From the NCBI GenBank assembly GCA_030432295.1, contig JAUIHI010000002.1:310001-374000 (forward strand): a DNA stretch of 64,000 bases, given 5' to 3'. The DNA is from Anaerolineae bacterium. GTDB lineage: Bacteria > Chloroflexota > Anaerolineae > Caldilineales > Caldilineaceae. Below are positions 26,932 to 36,802 of this stretch, in pieces. Each line of letters starts with the position of its first letter. Within the stretch, counting starts at the first letter, position 1. The notes under the pieces were generated by a model, which worked only from the letters and a program-made list of their open reading frames with translations, was not told where the DNA came from and ran no database searches. A program made the translations under genes and the position numbers.

Positions 26932-27066
26932 TCACAACCCGCTGGCAAATATAACGCCGAGAAAAATACCAAATCCAAAAATCGCTACGACACCCACTAC
27001 GGCCAGAAAAAACACGATTCTTGTCAACGTGCCTGAAATACTTTGTTGGGAGGGAGGCTGCATCAT
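26932..27066 (-). CDS. small single-helix membrane protein
   Basis: A 44-residue product starting MMQPPSQQSISGTLTR with one strong transmembrane helix (IVFFLAVVGVVAIFGFGIFLGVIF). ATG 27066 is preferred because AAGGA lies about 7 nt upstream; the frame stays open to 27126. There are no recognisable motifs. The short polar N-terminus plus one helix is common among uncharacterised small membrane proteins, so the function is unknown. Confidence 0.5.
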   Translation of the reverse strand: MMQPPSQQSISGTLTRIVFFLAVVGVVAIFGFGIFLGVIFASGL

Positions 27067-27489
27067 TTTCAATTCCTTTCCAAGGATAGAAGGCCCCATC
27101 ACATCGCGGTAGGTACAGTATCCCATAGACAGCCAGTGCCCAACATCACAGCCGCCATATAACAGCCTCAGTATCTCCTTATAGACGTCTCACAATAAAC
27201 TCACGCTCCAGAAACACGAAAGTTTACCTCCAGATTAGCAGGCAATGTGTATTGATCAAGAGGATGCGGGACAGGAAATGGGATGCTGATCCAGAGGCAT
27301 AAATCCGCGTAGCCTGCATTTGCCTGAGTCCTGTTTCCCCCCTCTTGACCAATACAGATTAGCAAATAATGACTATTGGAAAACAAACCGGAAACAAGCA
27401 TACTGGACTTCCAATGAGAAGTGCGGTAAAATCTGGATGTAGCGCAAACTAGAACATATGTTCTACTCCAATTGCAAAAGGAACCCTTT
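27067..27489. other. 423-bp gap without a convincing gene
   Basis: No frame here has a plausible start and protein-like composition. The main structure is an imperfect inverted repeat at 27244-27360, listed separately. The minus-strand frame 27201-27539 has biased, non-protein-like content and was not called. Confidence 0.5.
27244..27360. repeat. imperfect long inverted repeat (about 31 bp arms)
   Basis: 27244-27275 and 27330-27360 are inverted copies sharing TATTG-x-TCAAGAGG and GACAGG/AACAGG blocks, around a 54-bp centre. CAGATTAGCA occurs at both outer edges. It could be a miniature transposon remnant, or a structured RNA or terminator. Confidence 0.5.
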
Positions 27490-27720
27490 ATGTATCGTCG
27501 AGTCCAATCCAATGTGCTCCTACGAAGTGAACTGGCCAATGTACTACGTAGTACCCTTCAAGCAAACGCCAACCTTGCTCGAAATCTCCCGATCGAGGCT
27601 GTGGAAGTCTATTCGACTGGTTTCCGGGATGCACTCCGAGCCGTTGCCACTGCGTACGATGTAGACTTACACATCTCGGACTCTGAATTTGGTGCATCGG
27701 CTACCAGGCCCCGATTCTAG
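27490..27720 (+). CDS. hypothetical protein
   Basis: A 76-residue product beginning MYRRVQSNVLLRSELANVL. AAAGGA lies 7 nt before ATG 27490. An amphipathic helical N-terminal half (LRSTLQANANLARNLPIEAVEVY) is followed by FRDALRAVATAYDVDLHIS and a short basic tail. The composition looks genuine but no family was recognised. It is convergent with the SPFH gene. It was considered as a substrate of the nearby peptide maturase, but no clear core motif is present. Confidence 0.5.
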   Translation: MYRRVQSNVLLRSELANVLRSTLQANANLARNLPIEAVEVYSTGFRDALRAVATAYDVDLHISDSEFGASATRPRF

Positions 27721-27763
27721 ATAGTACAACATCGGGCTGTTGGTCTTGATGCACGCATAGGCG

Positions 27764-28963
27764 TTATGAGCGTATCGATTCAAGCAATTCGCGCAAAGCC
27801 GCCGACATAGAGGGCGAAAAAAGTGCGCCGACTCCTGGTTCCTGGGCCAACTGCTCCAGCGTACGACGCAAAACCTCCCGATGAATCATTTCTTCGGGAA
27901 GGTTGAGTTGGCGAGCAACATCATATCCATCGGCCATGACGATCAAGGCATCTTTCCAGGCTTGTGCACGGATTTGCTCTTCAGTAGCAGCTGCAGTCGC
28001 AGCCGCGTTGCGCTTCACCAAGTCGGCTGGCGGGGCGATGTTCTCAATAGACAAGTCGAATACGCGGATCCCCCATTTGCGCAATCGGATGTTAGATTCT
28101 ATCCTAATCTCTCGCCGGATACGCTCGTACGGGGGTCTAGCCACCAAGTGTTCCAGACTATATTGGGCGATGCAGTTATGGGCAGATTCCTTCAATGCGC
28201 TTGAGAGTTTTGCTCTCCATTCGGTAATATACCAATATTGGCGTTGTAAATATTCGAGTTCTGCAGGAGATACTGTCTTCGTATCACGTCGGCTGTTTGA
28301 TCGTATGTTTAGCCCCGCCATACTGGTGATATCCACGCGCACTTCTATTCCATCGCTTGTGAGACAGCCTTTTAGCGGTTCACATGTATGTTCTGGTTGC
28401 AGATCGAATACCTGCTTGATATACTCAAAACGTTCAGTAATAAGAAAAGTGGGACCAAGAACAATTCGCGGTTGTATTGGCCCGCCCTCGAGGGCGATAG
28501 CGCAATTTGGCCGCACGATGGTGATTGCTGGCCCAAGAACTCTGGCCCCGCCAGGCGGTACGACGACCTTCCCTCCTTCTACAATTTGAATCCCCCTCCA
28601 CATTCCGGTGATGATCCGCACGAGATGCAGGAATGATTCCTTCGTGCTGTTGTTAAGCAACGGTGCCATCACATAACTATTCAAATATACTGTGACAGCG
28701 ATGGTGAGAAGAAGAAATAGGGGAAGAAGCCAGTGGACCAGAAGCCCAGATAGTGGAAGCAACGTCATCAGGACAAGAATGGCAAGCCACTGTTTTCGTC
28801 CTGTTTCAACGAGTAACCCTGTCGGCACTCCATAAATTGCACCGATGACAACTGCCCCAATGAGCAGGACAGGATCGTAGAACTCCATTGTGGCCGCAGC
28901 CATTGCGAACAATAAACCTATTCCCCCCGACCAGATTGCCACACGTTCCTTCTTGATAAACAT
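27764..28963 (-). CDS. SPFH/Band-7-like protein with N-terminal membrane helices
   Basis: A 399-residue protein. Residues 5-105 form about four transmembrane helices. Residues 125-330 resemble an SPFH/Band 7 domain (GGKVVVPPGGARVLGP, ITERFEYIKQVFDLQPE, SDGIEVRVDITSMAGL, LRKWGIRVFDLSIENIAPP). A C-terminal Ala/Glu-rich helix typical of stomatin or flotillin oligomerisation follows. ATG 28963 is chosen for the GGGAGG site 6 nt upstream. Such proteins assemble membrane microdomain scaffolds. Its place beside the maturase and NTPase genes suggests the membrane-anchored part of the same system (inference). Confidence 0.75.
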   Translation of the reverse strand: MFIKKERVAIWSGGIGLLFAMAAATMEFYDPVLLIGAVVIGAIYGVPTGLLVETGRKQWLAILVLMTLLPLSGLLVHWLLPLFLLLTIAVTVYLNSYVMAPLLNNSTKESFLHLVRIITGMWRGIQIVEGGKVVVPPGGARVLGPAITIVRPNCAIALEGGPIQPRIVLGPTFLITERFEYIKQVFDLQPEHTCEPLKGCLTSDGIEVRVDITSMAGLNIRSNSRRDTKTVSPAELEYLQRQYWYITEWRAKLSSALKESAHNCIAQYSLEHLVARPPYERIRREIRIESNIRLRKWGIRVFDLSIENIAPPADLVKRNAAATAAATEEQIRAQAWKDALIVMADGYDVARQLNLPEEMIHREVLRRTLEQLAQEPGVGALFSPSMSAALRELLESIRS

Positions 28964-29170
28964 CAGGAACCTCCCATTGAACAATGCGGATCAGCAAATT
29001 GGCAACGACAAAATCTTACGGACAAAACGATAGACCGCAGTTCACTTGTCGCGCAGGGGTCAATTTGTGATGGTAGGGAGCGATGTGTGACCACCTGAAG
29101 TACTTTTATATCAGTTTACACGGTTTTTACTGCACTTTCAAGCTGGGTATATCGGCGTTCTGCTCAGGCA

Positions 29171-30643
29171 TTAGATTTCCTGCTCTGCAGCCCGTATGAT
29201 TCGTAAGCCTTCCAGCCGCAGCAACTCAGGATAGAGGTTCTTGTACACATTACAGTACGGTGATTTCACGTCGTTACGTCCTGTGGCCCGATAGGTAAGG
29301 GATGGACAGCCACCGGCGCACCAGTAACGCCAGTCACACTCTCGGCAGCCACTCTTTTCCTCCACGCTCGTATTCTGGAATCCTCCCGTATGAAGTCGAA
29401 TTTCCGTCAGCGGGTCAGTCGCGAAGATGTCCGTCACCGAACGTTCGATCTCCATCTGGCAACGGGAGATGGATCCGTTTTGATCCACCACTAGGTAGCT
29501 GTCACCTGCGCCACAGACGGTCTCGTGGGGAGAGCCGAAGTTGGCCCGGTCGATCAGCGAGGCCAACAGGCTGTGTTCGGGCAGGTTCTCTTCTATGATA
29601 GCAAAAGCCTGACGTATCCCGGCGATCAGTCGTTCATCCTGGGCACGCAGACTGGCCGGGTCAAGCGTTGTGTCGTTCTCTCGGTAGAAGTTCAGGTTGA
29701 AAAGCAGATTTCGTTCCAGTGCAAAGCCCACAGCCGCGGCCACTTCGTCGGCATTGTTAGCAGTGACAGTAATCGAAATATGGGGCGAGACGCCGTGGGT
29801 CAGCGCCCGGTCGATGGAGCGTTTGACGATGTGAGAGCTGCCTCGGCCATTGGCAAAGATACGCTGGGCATCGTGGCCATCACCGATGCCGTCGATAGAG
29901 ATCATCAGTGTTATCTTCTCGTCGCGTAGAAAGTCCAGCATCGGTCGGGTCAACGCCACTCCGTTGCTCAGAACCACTTCCTTTAGGCCCAGACCGGTCT
30001 CCTGAGCCTTCTCCAGCGCATAGGCGTGCAACTTCATCACCAGCGCGAAGTTGAGCGTCGCTTCCCCCCCCGCATACTTCAGCTTGACAGCTTTGAATCC
30101 GTTGCTGACGGCAGAACGGAAGATGGCATCCACAGCAGCATAGCCGGTAGCCTCCTCCATCGGATCGTCGCTCTTGTCTACGTAGCAGTAAGTGCAAGTC
30201 AAGTTACATGCGTTGGTCGTGTGCAGCCAGGCGATGAGAGTCTGGGTGTCGCCCCGTTGCAGGCGTGGCTGACTTCCCACCAGTTCCAATAGGTTCAGAG
30301 CATGGAGCCGATCAACGGCTGCCTGGAGGTTGCTGTCCAGGACACCTGCCTGCAGTATATCCACCTGATCTGTTTGGGTAAAGCAGTTTAGTAGGGCAAG
30401 CGCAGCGTCATTCAATATCACCGGCCCATTATCACCCAAAGGGTTGAAAGCCAGATGACGATCTTGGCCCAAGCGCTGGGTGTGGGTTGCCGCTTTGAAA
30501 AGGTGCCGGTCAGGCTGCCGGGCCATCTGTGTCAAAACCAGATTAGAGTTGGTATCCGCGCAGGCGCAGTTCGAGTCAACGACTGGGGCCACTTCGCTGG
30601 ATTCGTCTCTTGACAGAATAAGGAATTGATTTGAGGGTGACAT
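29171..30643 (-). CDS. radical SAM/SPASM peptide maturase
   Basis: A 490-residue enzyme. Residues 60-125 look like a PqqD-type RiPP recognition element (RHLAFNPLGDNGPVILNDAALALLNCF). The radical SAM core starts with CNLTCTYC (C146, C150, C153) binding the SAM-cleaving [4Fe-4S] cluster, followed by LKYAGGEATLN. The C-terminal SPASM region has C-RECDWRYWCAGGC near 431-445 plus further cysteines for auxiliary clusters. Relatives make C-C or thioether links in ribosomally made peptides. No precursor gene was found next to it. GGAG lies 8 nt before the ATG. It is separated from the NTPase operon by a terminator but shares its strand. Confidence 0.87.
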   Translation of the reverse strand: MSPSNQFLILSRDESSEVAPVVDSNCACADTNSNLVLTQMARQPDRHLFKAATHTQRLGQDRHLAFNPLGDNGPVILNDAALALLNCFTQTDQVDILQAGVLDSNLQAAVDRLHALNLLELVGSQPRLQRGDTQTLIAWLHTTNACNLTCTYCYVDKSDDPMEEATGYAAVDAIFRSAVSNGFKAVKLKYAGGEATLNFALVMKLHAYALEKAQETGLGLKEVVLSNGVALTRPMLDFLRDEKITLMISIDGIGDGHDAQRIFANGRGSSHIVKRSIDRALTHGVSPHISITVTANNADEVAAAVGFALERNLLFNLNFYRENDTTLDPASLRAQDERLIAGIRQAFAIIEENLPEHSLLASLIDRANFGSPHETVCGAGDSYLVVDQNGSISRCQMEIERSVTDIFATDPLTEIRLHTGGFQNTSVEEKSGCRECDWRYWCAGGCPSLTYRATGRNDVKSPYCNVYKNLYPELLRLEGLRIIRAAEQEI

Positions 30644-30846
30644 GGCAATCTCTCCTGGCTCTCAGGGGTGGACGAATTGAATTGAGAATGTGGCAATCAT
30701 TTGAGCAGGGGTGTTCGACAACCTTTGCGCTAAACTCCGCAAACCCTCCCATTCATCACACAATGCTCACCAAAATCTCACAGAGCAAGCTTATCATACA
30801 ATTTTGGACTTGTAAAGCCCCAAACTGGTAATTTAAGGCGAACAGA

Positions 30847-30895
30847 ACAAAAAAGCCTCGGCTCTGTCAGTATTGCCTTACCGATAGAGCCGAGA
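30847..30895 (-). terminator. intrinsic terminator after the NTPase operon
   Basis: A 9-bp stem CTCGGCTCT/AGAGCCGAG (30858-30866 with 30887-30895) is followed on the minus strand by TTTTTTGTT. It lies 36 bp after the stop of the last NTPase gene. Confidence 0.8.
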
Positions 30896-30930
30896 CCTGG
30901 ACTTGCTATACAATTGTCAACCGCATCGAA

Positions 30931-33900
30931 TTAGAAATCCAATTCGATGTATCTCTCCGGTGGACCAAAATGCTCCAACACAAACTGTGCAAATCCTGAT
31001 TGAGAAATGCCGAAATGTTCTTCTGCACTTGCAATACATTCATCCAACTCACTCCGGTCTGCACCACTCAGCAATTCCAAAGCATCGTGCAAACGCGCAC
31101 GGGTTGCCCGAAACTTTGCAAAGACGAAGGGGCTATAGGTGCTGTAGCAGGCAAACGCACGAACTGCATGCCCGGCGGCAATGCAGAGCTCCTCTTTTCT
31201 CTTGCCACGTCCGAACCTGTGGAGGTAAAGTTCGGCCTGGAATGTCTCCCAATCCCCCCGACGGATCAACATCTCATCCCGATTGGCTTTATCCAACTGT
31301 TGATGATAGCTTGAGTCGACCGGTCCAAAATGGTTGAAGAATATGCCATCGATGGTCTGAGACAGTGCTGCAAATTGAGGGGCCAATTCGGCAAGCGTCC
31401 GGTCGTCGGTACGGATATGGAATCGATAATGAATGGTTCGGGCGTGGCTGATTAGCGCGTCCAATCGATTGCTGGATAGATTGTGTCTTTCAGCCACACT
31501 CTCAGCCTGGGTAAAAGCATTTACCGCCAGTCGGAAAAGATTATCCACAGACAAAATTTCACGAGTTCCAGCCCTTTCTTGGGGAGATAGAATTGCAGGA
31601 CCGAGTAGCTGTCGTCTGCGCATCCATTCCCGGTAGATACAGCCCAATTCGATCAGCGCCAGCACCAGTCGCACAGGCTCATCGACATCACCGGCCGTTT
31701 CATCAAAAATCATGACAACCTCTAGTGCTGCCGTTTCGGCCTCTTCTAACAACTGGGTTGTACGCCCCGCGATCTGCATATTGGCCGGGGAAATGCTGCT
31801 GCGCCGTTTGGCCTCGGCCAGGGCACGCAGGGCCAAACCCAACCCCCGGCGATCAGCAGCCTGGGTAAATATCTCGACCGCTCGATTGGCGTGATCAATC
31901 GCAATCTCTGATGAAAATTGGCGGATATATACTTCGGCAAGTGTATTCACACTGAGAGCAACGGGACGCTGAGGGCCATAGCGTTCGCGAATGCGCAATC
32001 CAGCGCGAACAGCAACCTGGGCACTGTCATAATCACCGATCTCCGCAAGGGCGAAGCCAAGATTATTGGAAGTATTGGCCCATTCACCGTCCATCTTAAG
32101 GGTTTTCCATAGGGGCAATGCTTCTCGAAAAGCAGCAATAGCCCGATGAGTGCGTCCTTGCGCCCAATAGATATAGCCCTGATTGTTATAGGCACGGGCT
32201 AAGACCCCAATCCAACGGTGATAGCGCCGTACAGGTGTAAGCCGCTCAATCGAGCGCGCGATAAGTTTTTCGGCCTCTTGATAGCTGCCTGTCTCCCCAG
32301 CCAACAGACCATTCCACGAATCCAATTCGGCTTCGGACAATAGACCGCCAGGTCGGATGATTTCGTCGAGAAGTTCGCCGCTCAGACGTTCTGCCAATGC
32401 CAGTGCTTCCGCATTCTTACCGCTCGTGTTGAACAATTCGATCCAGCGTACGGCCTCGTCAGCAACCACATCGGCATACAACAGACCATCAATGCCTTCG
32501 GCGGCCTCTCGCAGATTGCTCTCATCCACAAAAGAACGCATTTCAGCACGCAAGAGCGCATTTAGCTCGGTGTCCCGAATAGAGACTGCCTCTTCGGCAT
32601 AGCGGAAATAGGCGTTGAAACCCCGGAAGGCGTTCCTGCGCAGACGATAGAAAACATCCTCAATGATGGCAGAACGCACGTCATTACGCAGATGAGTGAT
32701 TTTCGGCGCATCTCCCACGATTTCCTGGTAATTCGCGGCCAATGGCCGGAACAGATCATCGATTTCTCTCTCGCGCAAGCGGATGATCCCTTCGTAGTAT
32801 TCCTGCAAACGGGTAAATATCCGTTCCCTTTCGCTATCTGTGCCCGCCTCCAAGGCATGCTCCTGCAAAATCTGATACATCTCGTCGTGCAGGAAGATAC
32901 GCTGATCCTTAGGTCGCTCCTTGATAAAGGACAATCCCTTGATCTTCTGCCAGGCATCGTCAAAATCAGATGGCTCCAGTCCACTAATATCCTGTAGCAA
33001 GGACCCGGTGGCCCCTTTGCGCAGCCAACCCAGAATCTTGACCAACCGGTCGGCAGGGGCCAACCTTTGAGAGAGCAATTTGATGAATTCTATTCCCAGT
33101 TTCTCTCGAACCTGGGCACATTGCTCCGGACTCATCTGCATCGCTTCGGCAGACGACACAGTAAATTCTTGCATGTGGTTGCCTTCAGAGACAACCATAA
33201 AGTCGATGGCCAGGGCTAACAGAATCGGTCGGACAGTGGGAATTTCCCCTTCGTCGCGCAGGGAATAGAAGATAGCCTGGCGCATATCGAGATCGATTGC
33301 AGTGACCCGGCGAGCGACCCAGCGATCTTCTTCTCCGCCTGTATCCTTCAACCTCTCAATCACCGCCTCAAAATAGACGAGCGCTTCCTCCTCACGCAAT
33401 CCCTTCAGGTCAAGATAGTGATAACTGGGAATCCGACTCTCTAATTCACGGGCCAGGGCACCTTTCCCATTCCCTTTTTCATCGACTTTCCCAGGACGCC
33501 CGGCCACCAGCACACTCACATTTGGGGTTTCGGCAAGCAGCGTGCAGAGCCAGCCTACGGTACCGACCTCTACTTCCTGAACTCCGATACGTTCAGCAAT
33601 CGGGTTGCGCTGAAGGTCCAACTTTTCAGCGGTATCCAAGCCAAAGACCACACGCTTGATATGGCTCAGTTCAGCCAGATCGGTGCCAAAACTGGCAATG
33701 GTCTCATCGTGCAGGGAAGCGATTTCGGCCACTGCATGAGGACGCAATGCCCGAATGCTCTGCAACTTTGCCCGGTTTTCTCGATAGGCTGGAAAGTGCC
33801 CTTCCTGGGGATCAAGGACTTTGGCAAGTTCCCCCACCAACCCTTCAACCGTGTTAACCTCGGCGTGGTAGAGATCGACCAACGCAGATGCCACCCACAA

Positions 33901-34107
33901 TTCTGTCTGTTCTGCCAGTTTTTTGAGCAGATGGGCCAAAATACGCGTTTTGCCGATACCACCTTCGCCCACGATATGAATCAGTGCTCTGTTGTCAGCA
34001 CCCATCACCATCTCCACTACTTCGGCAACTTCACGTTGACGTCCGACCAATTCGGGAGTGGCACGCGCGCTGGTAAACGAGTCGCCGCGGTATTCCTGGG
34101 TTGCCAT
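30931..34107 (-). CDS. STAND-type NTPase with TPR-like C-terminus (NTPase 5)
   Basis: A 1058-residue signalling NTPase. The P-loop VGEGGIGKT is at 46-54, the Walker B-like VVFGLDTAE at 153-161 and a sensor strand VSVLVAGRPG near 197-206. A helical middle region contains a winged-helix-like segment (residues 350-420). From about 590, repeated AYNNQGYIYWAQGRTHRAIAAFREAL-type units are tetratricopeptide repeats. This is the NB-ARC/AP-ATPase-plus-TPR layout that senses a partner and oligomerises. It is the last gene of the five-NTPase run; GGAG lies 6 nt before the ATG. The effector domain is not evident, so another operon member may provide the output. Confidence 0.85.
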   Translation of the reverse strand: MATQEYRGDSFTSARATPELVGRQREVAEVVEMVMGADNRALIHIVGEGGIGKTRILAHLLKKLAEQTELWVASALVDLYHAEVNTVEGLVGELAKVLDPQEGHFPAYRENRAKLQSIRALRPHAVAEIASLHDETIASFGTDLAELSHIKRVVFGLDTAEKLDLQRNPIAERIGVQEVEVGTVGWLCTLLAETPNVSVLVAGRPGKVDEKGNGKGALARELESRIPSYHYLDLKGLREEEALVYFEAVIERLKDTGGEEDRWVARRVTAIDLDMRQAIFYSLRDEGEIPTVRPILLALAIDFMVVSEGNHMQEFTVSSAEAMQMSPEQCAQVREKLGIEFIKLLSQRLAPADRLVKILGWLRKGATGSLLQDISGLEPSDFDDAWQKIKGLSFIKERPKDQRIFLHDEMYQILQEHALEAGTDSERERIFTRLQEYYEGIIRLREREIDDLFRPLAANYQEIVGDAPKITHLRNDVRSAIIEDVFYRLRRNAFRGFNAYFRYAEEAVSIRDTELNALLRAEMRSFVDESNLREAAEGIDGLLYADVVADEAVRWIELFNTSGKNAEALALAERLSGELLDEIIRPGGLLSEAELDSWNGLLAGETGSYQEAEKLIARSIERLTPVRRYHRWIGVLARAYNNQGYIYWAQGRTHRAIAAFREALPLWKTLKMDGEWANTSNNLGFALAEIGDYDSAQVAVRAGLRIRERYGPQRPVALSVNTLAEVYIRQFSSEIAIDHANRAVEIFTQAADRRGLGLALRALAEAKRRSSISPANMQIAGRTTQLLEEAETAALEVVMIFDETAGDVDEPVRLVLALIELGCIYREWMRRRQLLGPAILSPQERAGTREILSVDNLFRLAVNAFTQAESVAERHNLSSNRLDALISHARTIHYRFHIRTDDRTLAELAPQFAALSQTIDGIFFNHFGPVDSSYHQQLDKANRDEMLIRRGDWETFQAELYLHRFGRGKRKEELCIAAGHAVRAFACYSTYSPFVFAKFRATRARLHDALELLSGADRSELDECIASAEEHFGISQSGFAQFVLEHFGPPERYIELDF

Positions 34108-34190
34108 AAGATGCTCCTACTGGTGTGAAGTAAGTTGGTTGGGTCGGGCCATCAACAAAGCCAAAAACGATACAAATGTAGCAAGTCATC

Positions 34191-35438
34191 TCAAAGTGCT
34201 GAAGCGGACCTCAATACTTCTTCGTGATATGACTTTTCTTCCACCCACCTATCTTTGGTACGCTCATACTTAACGATCCATTCAGCATAGAGATTCATCG
34301 CTGTTGTGTGTAAATTTTTCCAGAGAAGAGGATTTTGCCTTTTTAGATATTCCTCAGCCAATTTTGCCATATACTTATCCAGGGTATAGGCACCCTGGGC
34401 ATTCTGGTATTGAGCAAACGCTTCGTGAACCAGATTTTTTTGGATGTTCACGCTGGCACCATGGGTAAGGGGGAGATTATCGGGCGAACCCCCCGTAGCC
34501 TCTTCATAGACCTGAACCAATTTGCTTACCCGATCATCGTCAAAGGCACGCAATACACAGAGCGCTTCGATATTGCGTCGAATCTTTGTTCTATTAGCTT
34601 CTGGCACAGACTCCAGCAGATGATTCAAAATTGCATCTAATGTTTCCGGGTTCTGATTATCAAGGAATTCACTATCCTTCACTAACCAACCAGTCGCGCC
34701 CGGCACGCCCTGGCCTATCTCCTGGATCAGATCAATTCTATCTGAAATAGCCAACTCGGGTCTGTTCAATCTTTCAATTTGCACTCGGGTATCCCCCAGC
34801 GTAAAAGGTTGCAAGTCACGAAAATCTGCCCGGAAGCGTAGTTCTGGTGTAGCCCAGGGAAATTTTCGACCACGCCCGGAAAGCACAATTAATACATTGG
34901 GGATAATGGCCAAAGGGCCAAGCAGGTGTTCTTCAAAAAGTTCAAGAAAATTCCAGTCTGCCTCGAAAACAGCATCCACAAACAGGACCAAAAAGGAGTT
35001 TTCCAATACCTTCTTCGTCAAAGCCATTACATGACGGCTTAATTCAGGCAACGATATCTCTCGAATTGACTGACTGATAACTCCTTGCGCAAATTCCTCC
35101 AATATCTTTTTAACCTCTCGAGTCGCATCAAAATCATCTTCAATATGCGAGCGATCCGGTGGGTCCAGGCGATAGGTCTTTACACGTCGAAAACAAGGAT
35201 CATCCTCCGATTTCAGTTCAATTTCGATCTGGTGCAGAAGCCAGCTCTTCCCCAGTGCCGCCTCACCGCTGAACACCGTAACACGCTTCTCAACTGGGTC
35301 CCCATTACATAATTGTTTTACCTTGCCAAGAATCAGATTTACTTCTGGACTTCGTCCGATTTTCTCATCGGCATGGCCCACAAAGGCGTCCGGGTTGAAT
35401 AAGGTGCGCTCGATTGGTTTTCCTGTAGCAGCGGTCAT
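34191..35438 (-). CDS. P-loop NTPase (NTPase 4)
   Basis: A 415-residue protein. The P-loop SGEAALGKS is at 57-65, the Walker B-like strand VLFVDAVFEAD at 151-161, and a later LIVLSGRGRKFPW strand resembles the STAND sensor. ATG 35438 is chosen (GGAG 8 nt upstream); the frame continues upstream into the next gene. The C-terminal 150 residues are helical and rich in aromatic/charged pairs (EYLKRQNPLLWKNLHTTAM). No effector domain was recognised. It lies 26 bp behind NTPase 3 and 83 bp before NTPase 5, consistent with one transcript. Confidence 0.75.
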   Translation of the reverse strand: MTAATGKPIERTLFNPDAFVGHADEKIGRSPEVNLILGKVKQLCNGDPVEKRVTVFSGEAALGKSWLLHQIEIELKSEDDPCFRRVKTYRLDPPDRSHIEDDFDATREVKKILEEFAQGVISQSIREISLPELSRHVMALTKKVLENSFLVLFVDAVFEADWNFLELFEEHLLGPLAIIPNVLIVLSGRGRKFPWATPELRFRADFRDLQPFTLGDTRVQIERLNRPELAISDRIDLIQEIGQGVPGATGWLVKDSEFLDNQNPETLDAILNHLLESVPEANRTKIRRNIEALCVLRAFDDDRVSKLVQVYEEATGGSPDNLPLTHGASVNIQKNLVHEAFAQYQNAQGAYTLDKYMAKLAEEYLKRQNPLLWKNLHTTAMNLYAEWIVKYERTKDRWVEEKSYHEEVLRSASAL

Positions 35439-35464
35439 TGCCCTGTCTCCAGCTATATTGATTG

Positions 35465-36700
35465 TTATATCGATGACTCGGCTCGATAGGCCCGTATGCC
35501 GGCTTCGACATCCTGGTATTGCAGACGAGCCGGGGCCACAGAGCGCCGGGCCGCGGCCAGAAGGATGTGAGACAAGAGCGACAAAACCTCCCGCGGCAAG
35601 TTGGCATGGGAGATTTCGCTGGCTGTCTTTACGATTTGCCACTCCACATCCATCAGATCAGGGGTTGCAATCGCGGCAAAACTGGAATAGTGGCCTTGGG
35701 TTGCCGCCTCGATCCGTAGCAACAACATCTCTACCAGCAAATCTGGTGTCCACTCAATATGGACGAGTTTTGCCCGCTTACACTCGACCCTATAGCCAGC
35801 CTGCAATGTCTCGGCGGACTCGGAGGGCAGAAACGCCTTGACAAAAACCCGCTCCTTTTCCCAAGCAGGCAATGAACGCCAAATAAAATCGCAGGACCGA
35901 ATCAACGCATGAACATCAGCCGCTGTCTCAGGCCCGGCATCCAACCCATCAATCAACAGATAAATCGAATCGAATCGAAAAAGGGAGAGGAGAATCTGCC
36001 GCAGGATCTGCCAGCGTGCCCATACATCGCCGGCAATCGGCTGGGGTGCAATAGAGGCAAGTTGCTGTCGCAGAGCAATCACCTGGGTAGTCGCAGGTGT
36101 CGAACGCATAGGCAGAAAAATATCAAACCGTCGCCGGAACAAGCTCAACCGTTCCGGGTCTACGTCAATCAGGACCAAAAAATCTTCCAGTGGTCCCATA
36201 AGATCACGCTCCAGACAGGAGCGAATCAACTGTTGATCGTCACTATTCAGATCCAGAAACCAATGAGGCCGGTAGACAAGTGAAATCAACAATTGTTTCA
36301 TAGCACTGGTCAATATTGCCTGCAAATGATCTTCTGGCGACGGTTTCGCATCACCCCATTGCAAGAAGGGCGGCAGGTAGGAAATAGGAAAGGGGCGGTT
36401 CTGCTGCTGGCCCACATAGCAATTTTGTGCCGTGCGTACACGCAGGGTCGTCTTCCCCCCTCCCTTCGGCTCAAAGATCAGCGCATGATCCTGTCCCCAA
36501 AGGGCATCCGCGGCGCTGTGTTGAACAATATATTGATAAAGATGGGGATCAGCCGACGCGTTTAGCTCAGCAAATGGGTTGAAAAAGAAACCATTTGCTT
36601 TCAGCCATCGATTGATCTCTTGGCTGTTGCTGGGTGACCGTGAAAACGACCCTGGCTCATCAAATTTATCCAAGTCAATACTCCGTAAGGCGGAAACCAT
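35465..36700 (-). CDS. P-loop NTPase (NTPase 3)
   Basis: A 411-residue protein. A NGFFFNPFAELNASADPHLY segment precedes the P-loop EPKGGGKTT (77-85); the Walker B strand SIYLLIDGLDAG is at 245-256. The pattern of an NPF-x-x-x-A-x-D segment before a GGGKT loop recalls P-loop ATPases of the Sll1717 type (family guess). The C-terminal helices include LPREVLSLLSHILLAAARRS. The start is weakly supported, with no clear ribosome binding site. No catalytic effector domain is visible, so it probably acts as a switch or scaffold subunit. Confidence 0.72.
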   Translation of the reverse strand: MVSALRSIDLDKFDEPGSFSRSPSNSQEINRWLKANGFFFNPFAELNASADPHLYQYIVQHSAADALWGQDHALIFEPKGGGKTTLRVRTAQNCYVGQQQNRPFPISYLPPFLQWGDAKPSPEDHLQAILTSAMKQLLISLVYRPHWFLDLNSDDQQLIRSCLERDLMGPLEDFLVLIDVDPERLSLFRRRFDIFLPMRSTPATTQVIALRQQLASIAPQPIAGDVWARWQILRQILLSLFRFDSIYLLIDGLDAGPETAADVHALIRSCDFIWRSLPAWEKERVFVKAFLPSESAETLQAGYRVECKRAKLVHIEWTPDLLVEMLLLRIEAATQGHYSSFAAIATPDLMDVEWQIVKTASEISHANLPREVLSLLSHILLAAARRSVAPARLQYQDVEAGIRAYRAESSI

Positions 36701-36802
36701 TTCAATTATGCCACAAATTACACGCTTGGAGTGCGCAAATGATACTCAATCACGACTCATTTGCTTCACAAGTGACTCACAAAAGACTCACACAGGCAGA
36801 AT

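Noticed and set aside
26906-27112. 68-codon plus-strand frame opposite the small membrane protein
   Set aside because: The minus-strand reading has a ribosome binding site and a clean transmembrane helix; the plus-strand product looks random.
27201-27539. 112-codon minus-strand frame
   Set aside because: It overlaps the inverted repeat and the better-supported plus-strand gene start at 27490, has no ribosome binding site, and its composition is not protein-like.
30644-30930. Precursor peptide gene upstream of the radical SAM maturase
   Set aside because: Start codons in this gap lead to very short frames without a core motif. The gap between the maturase and SPFH genes was also checked without success.
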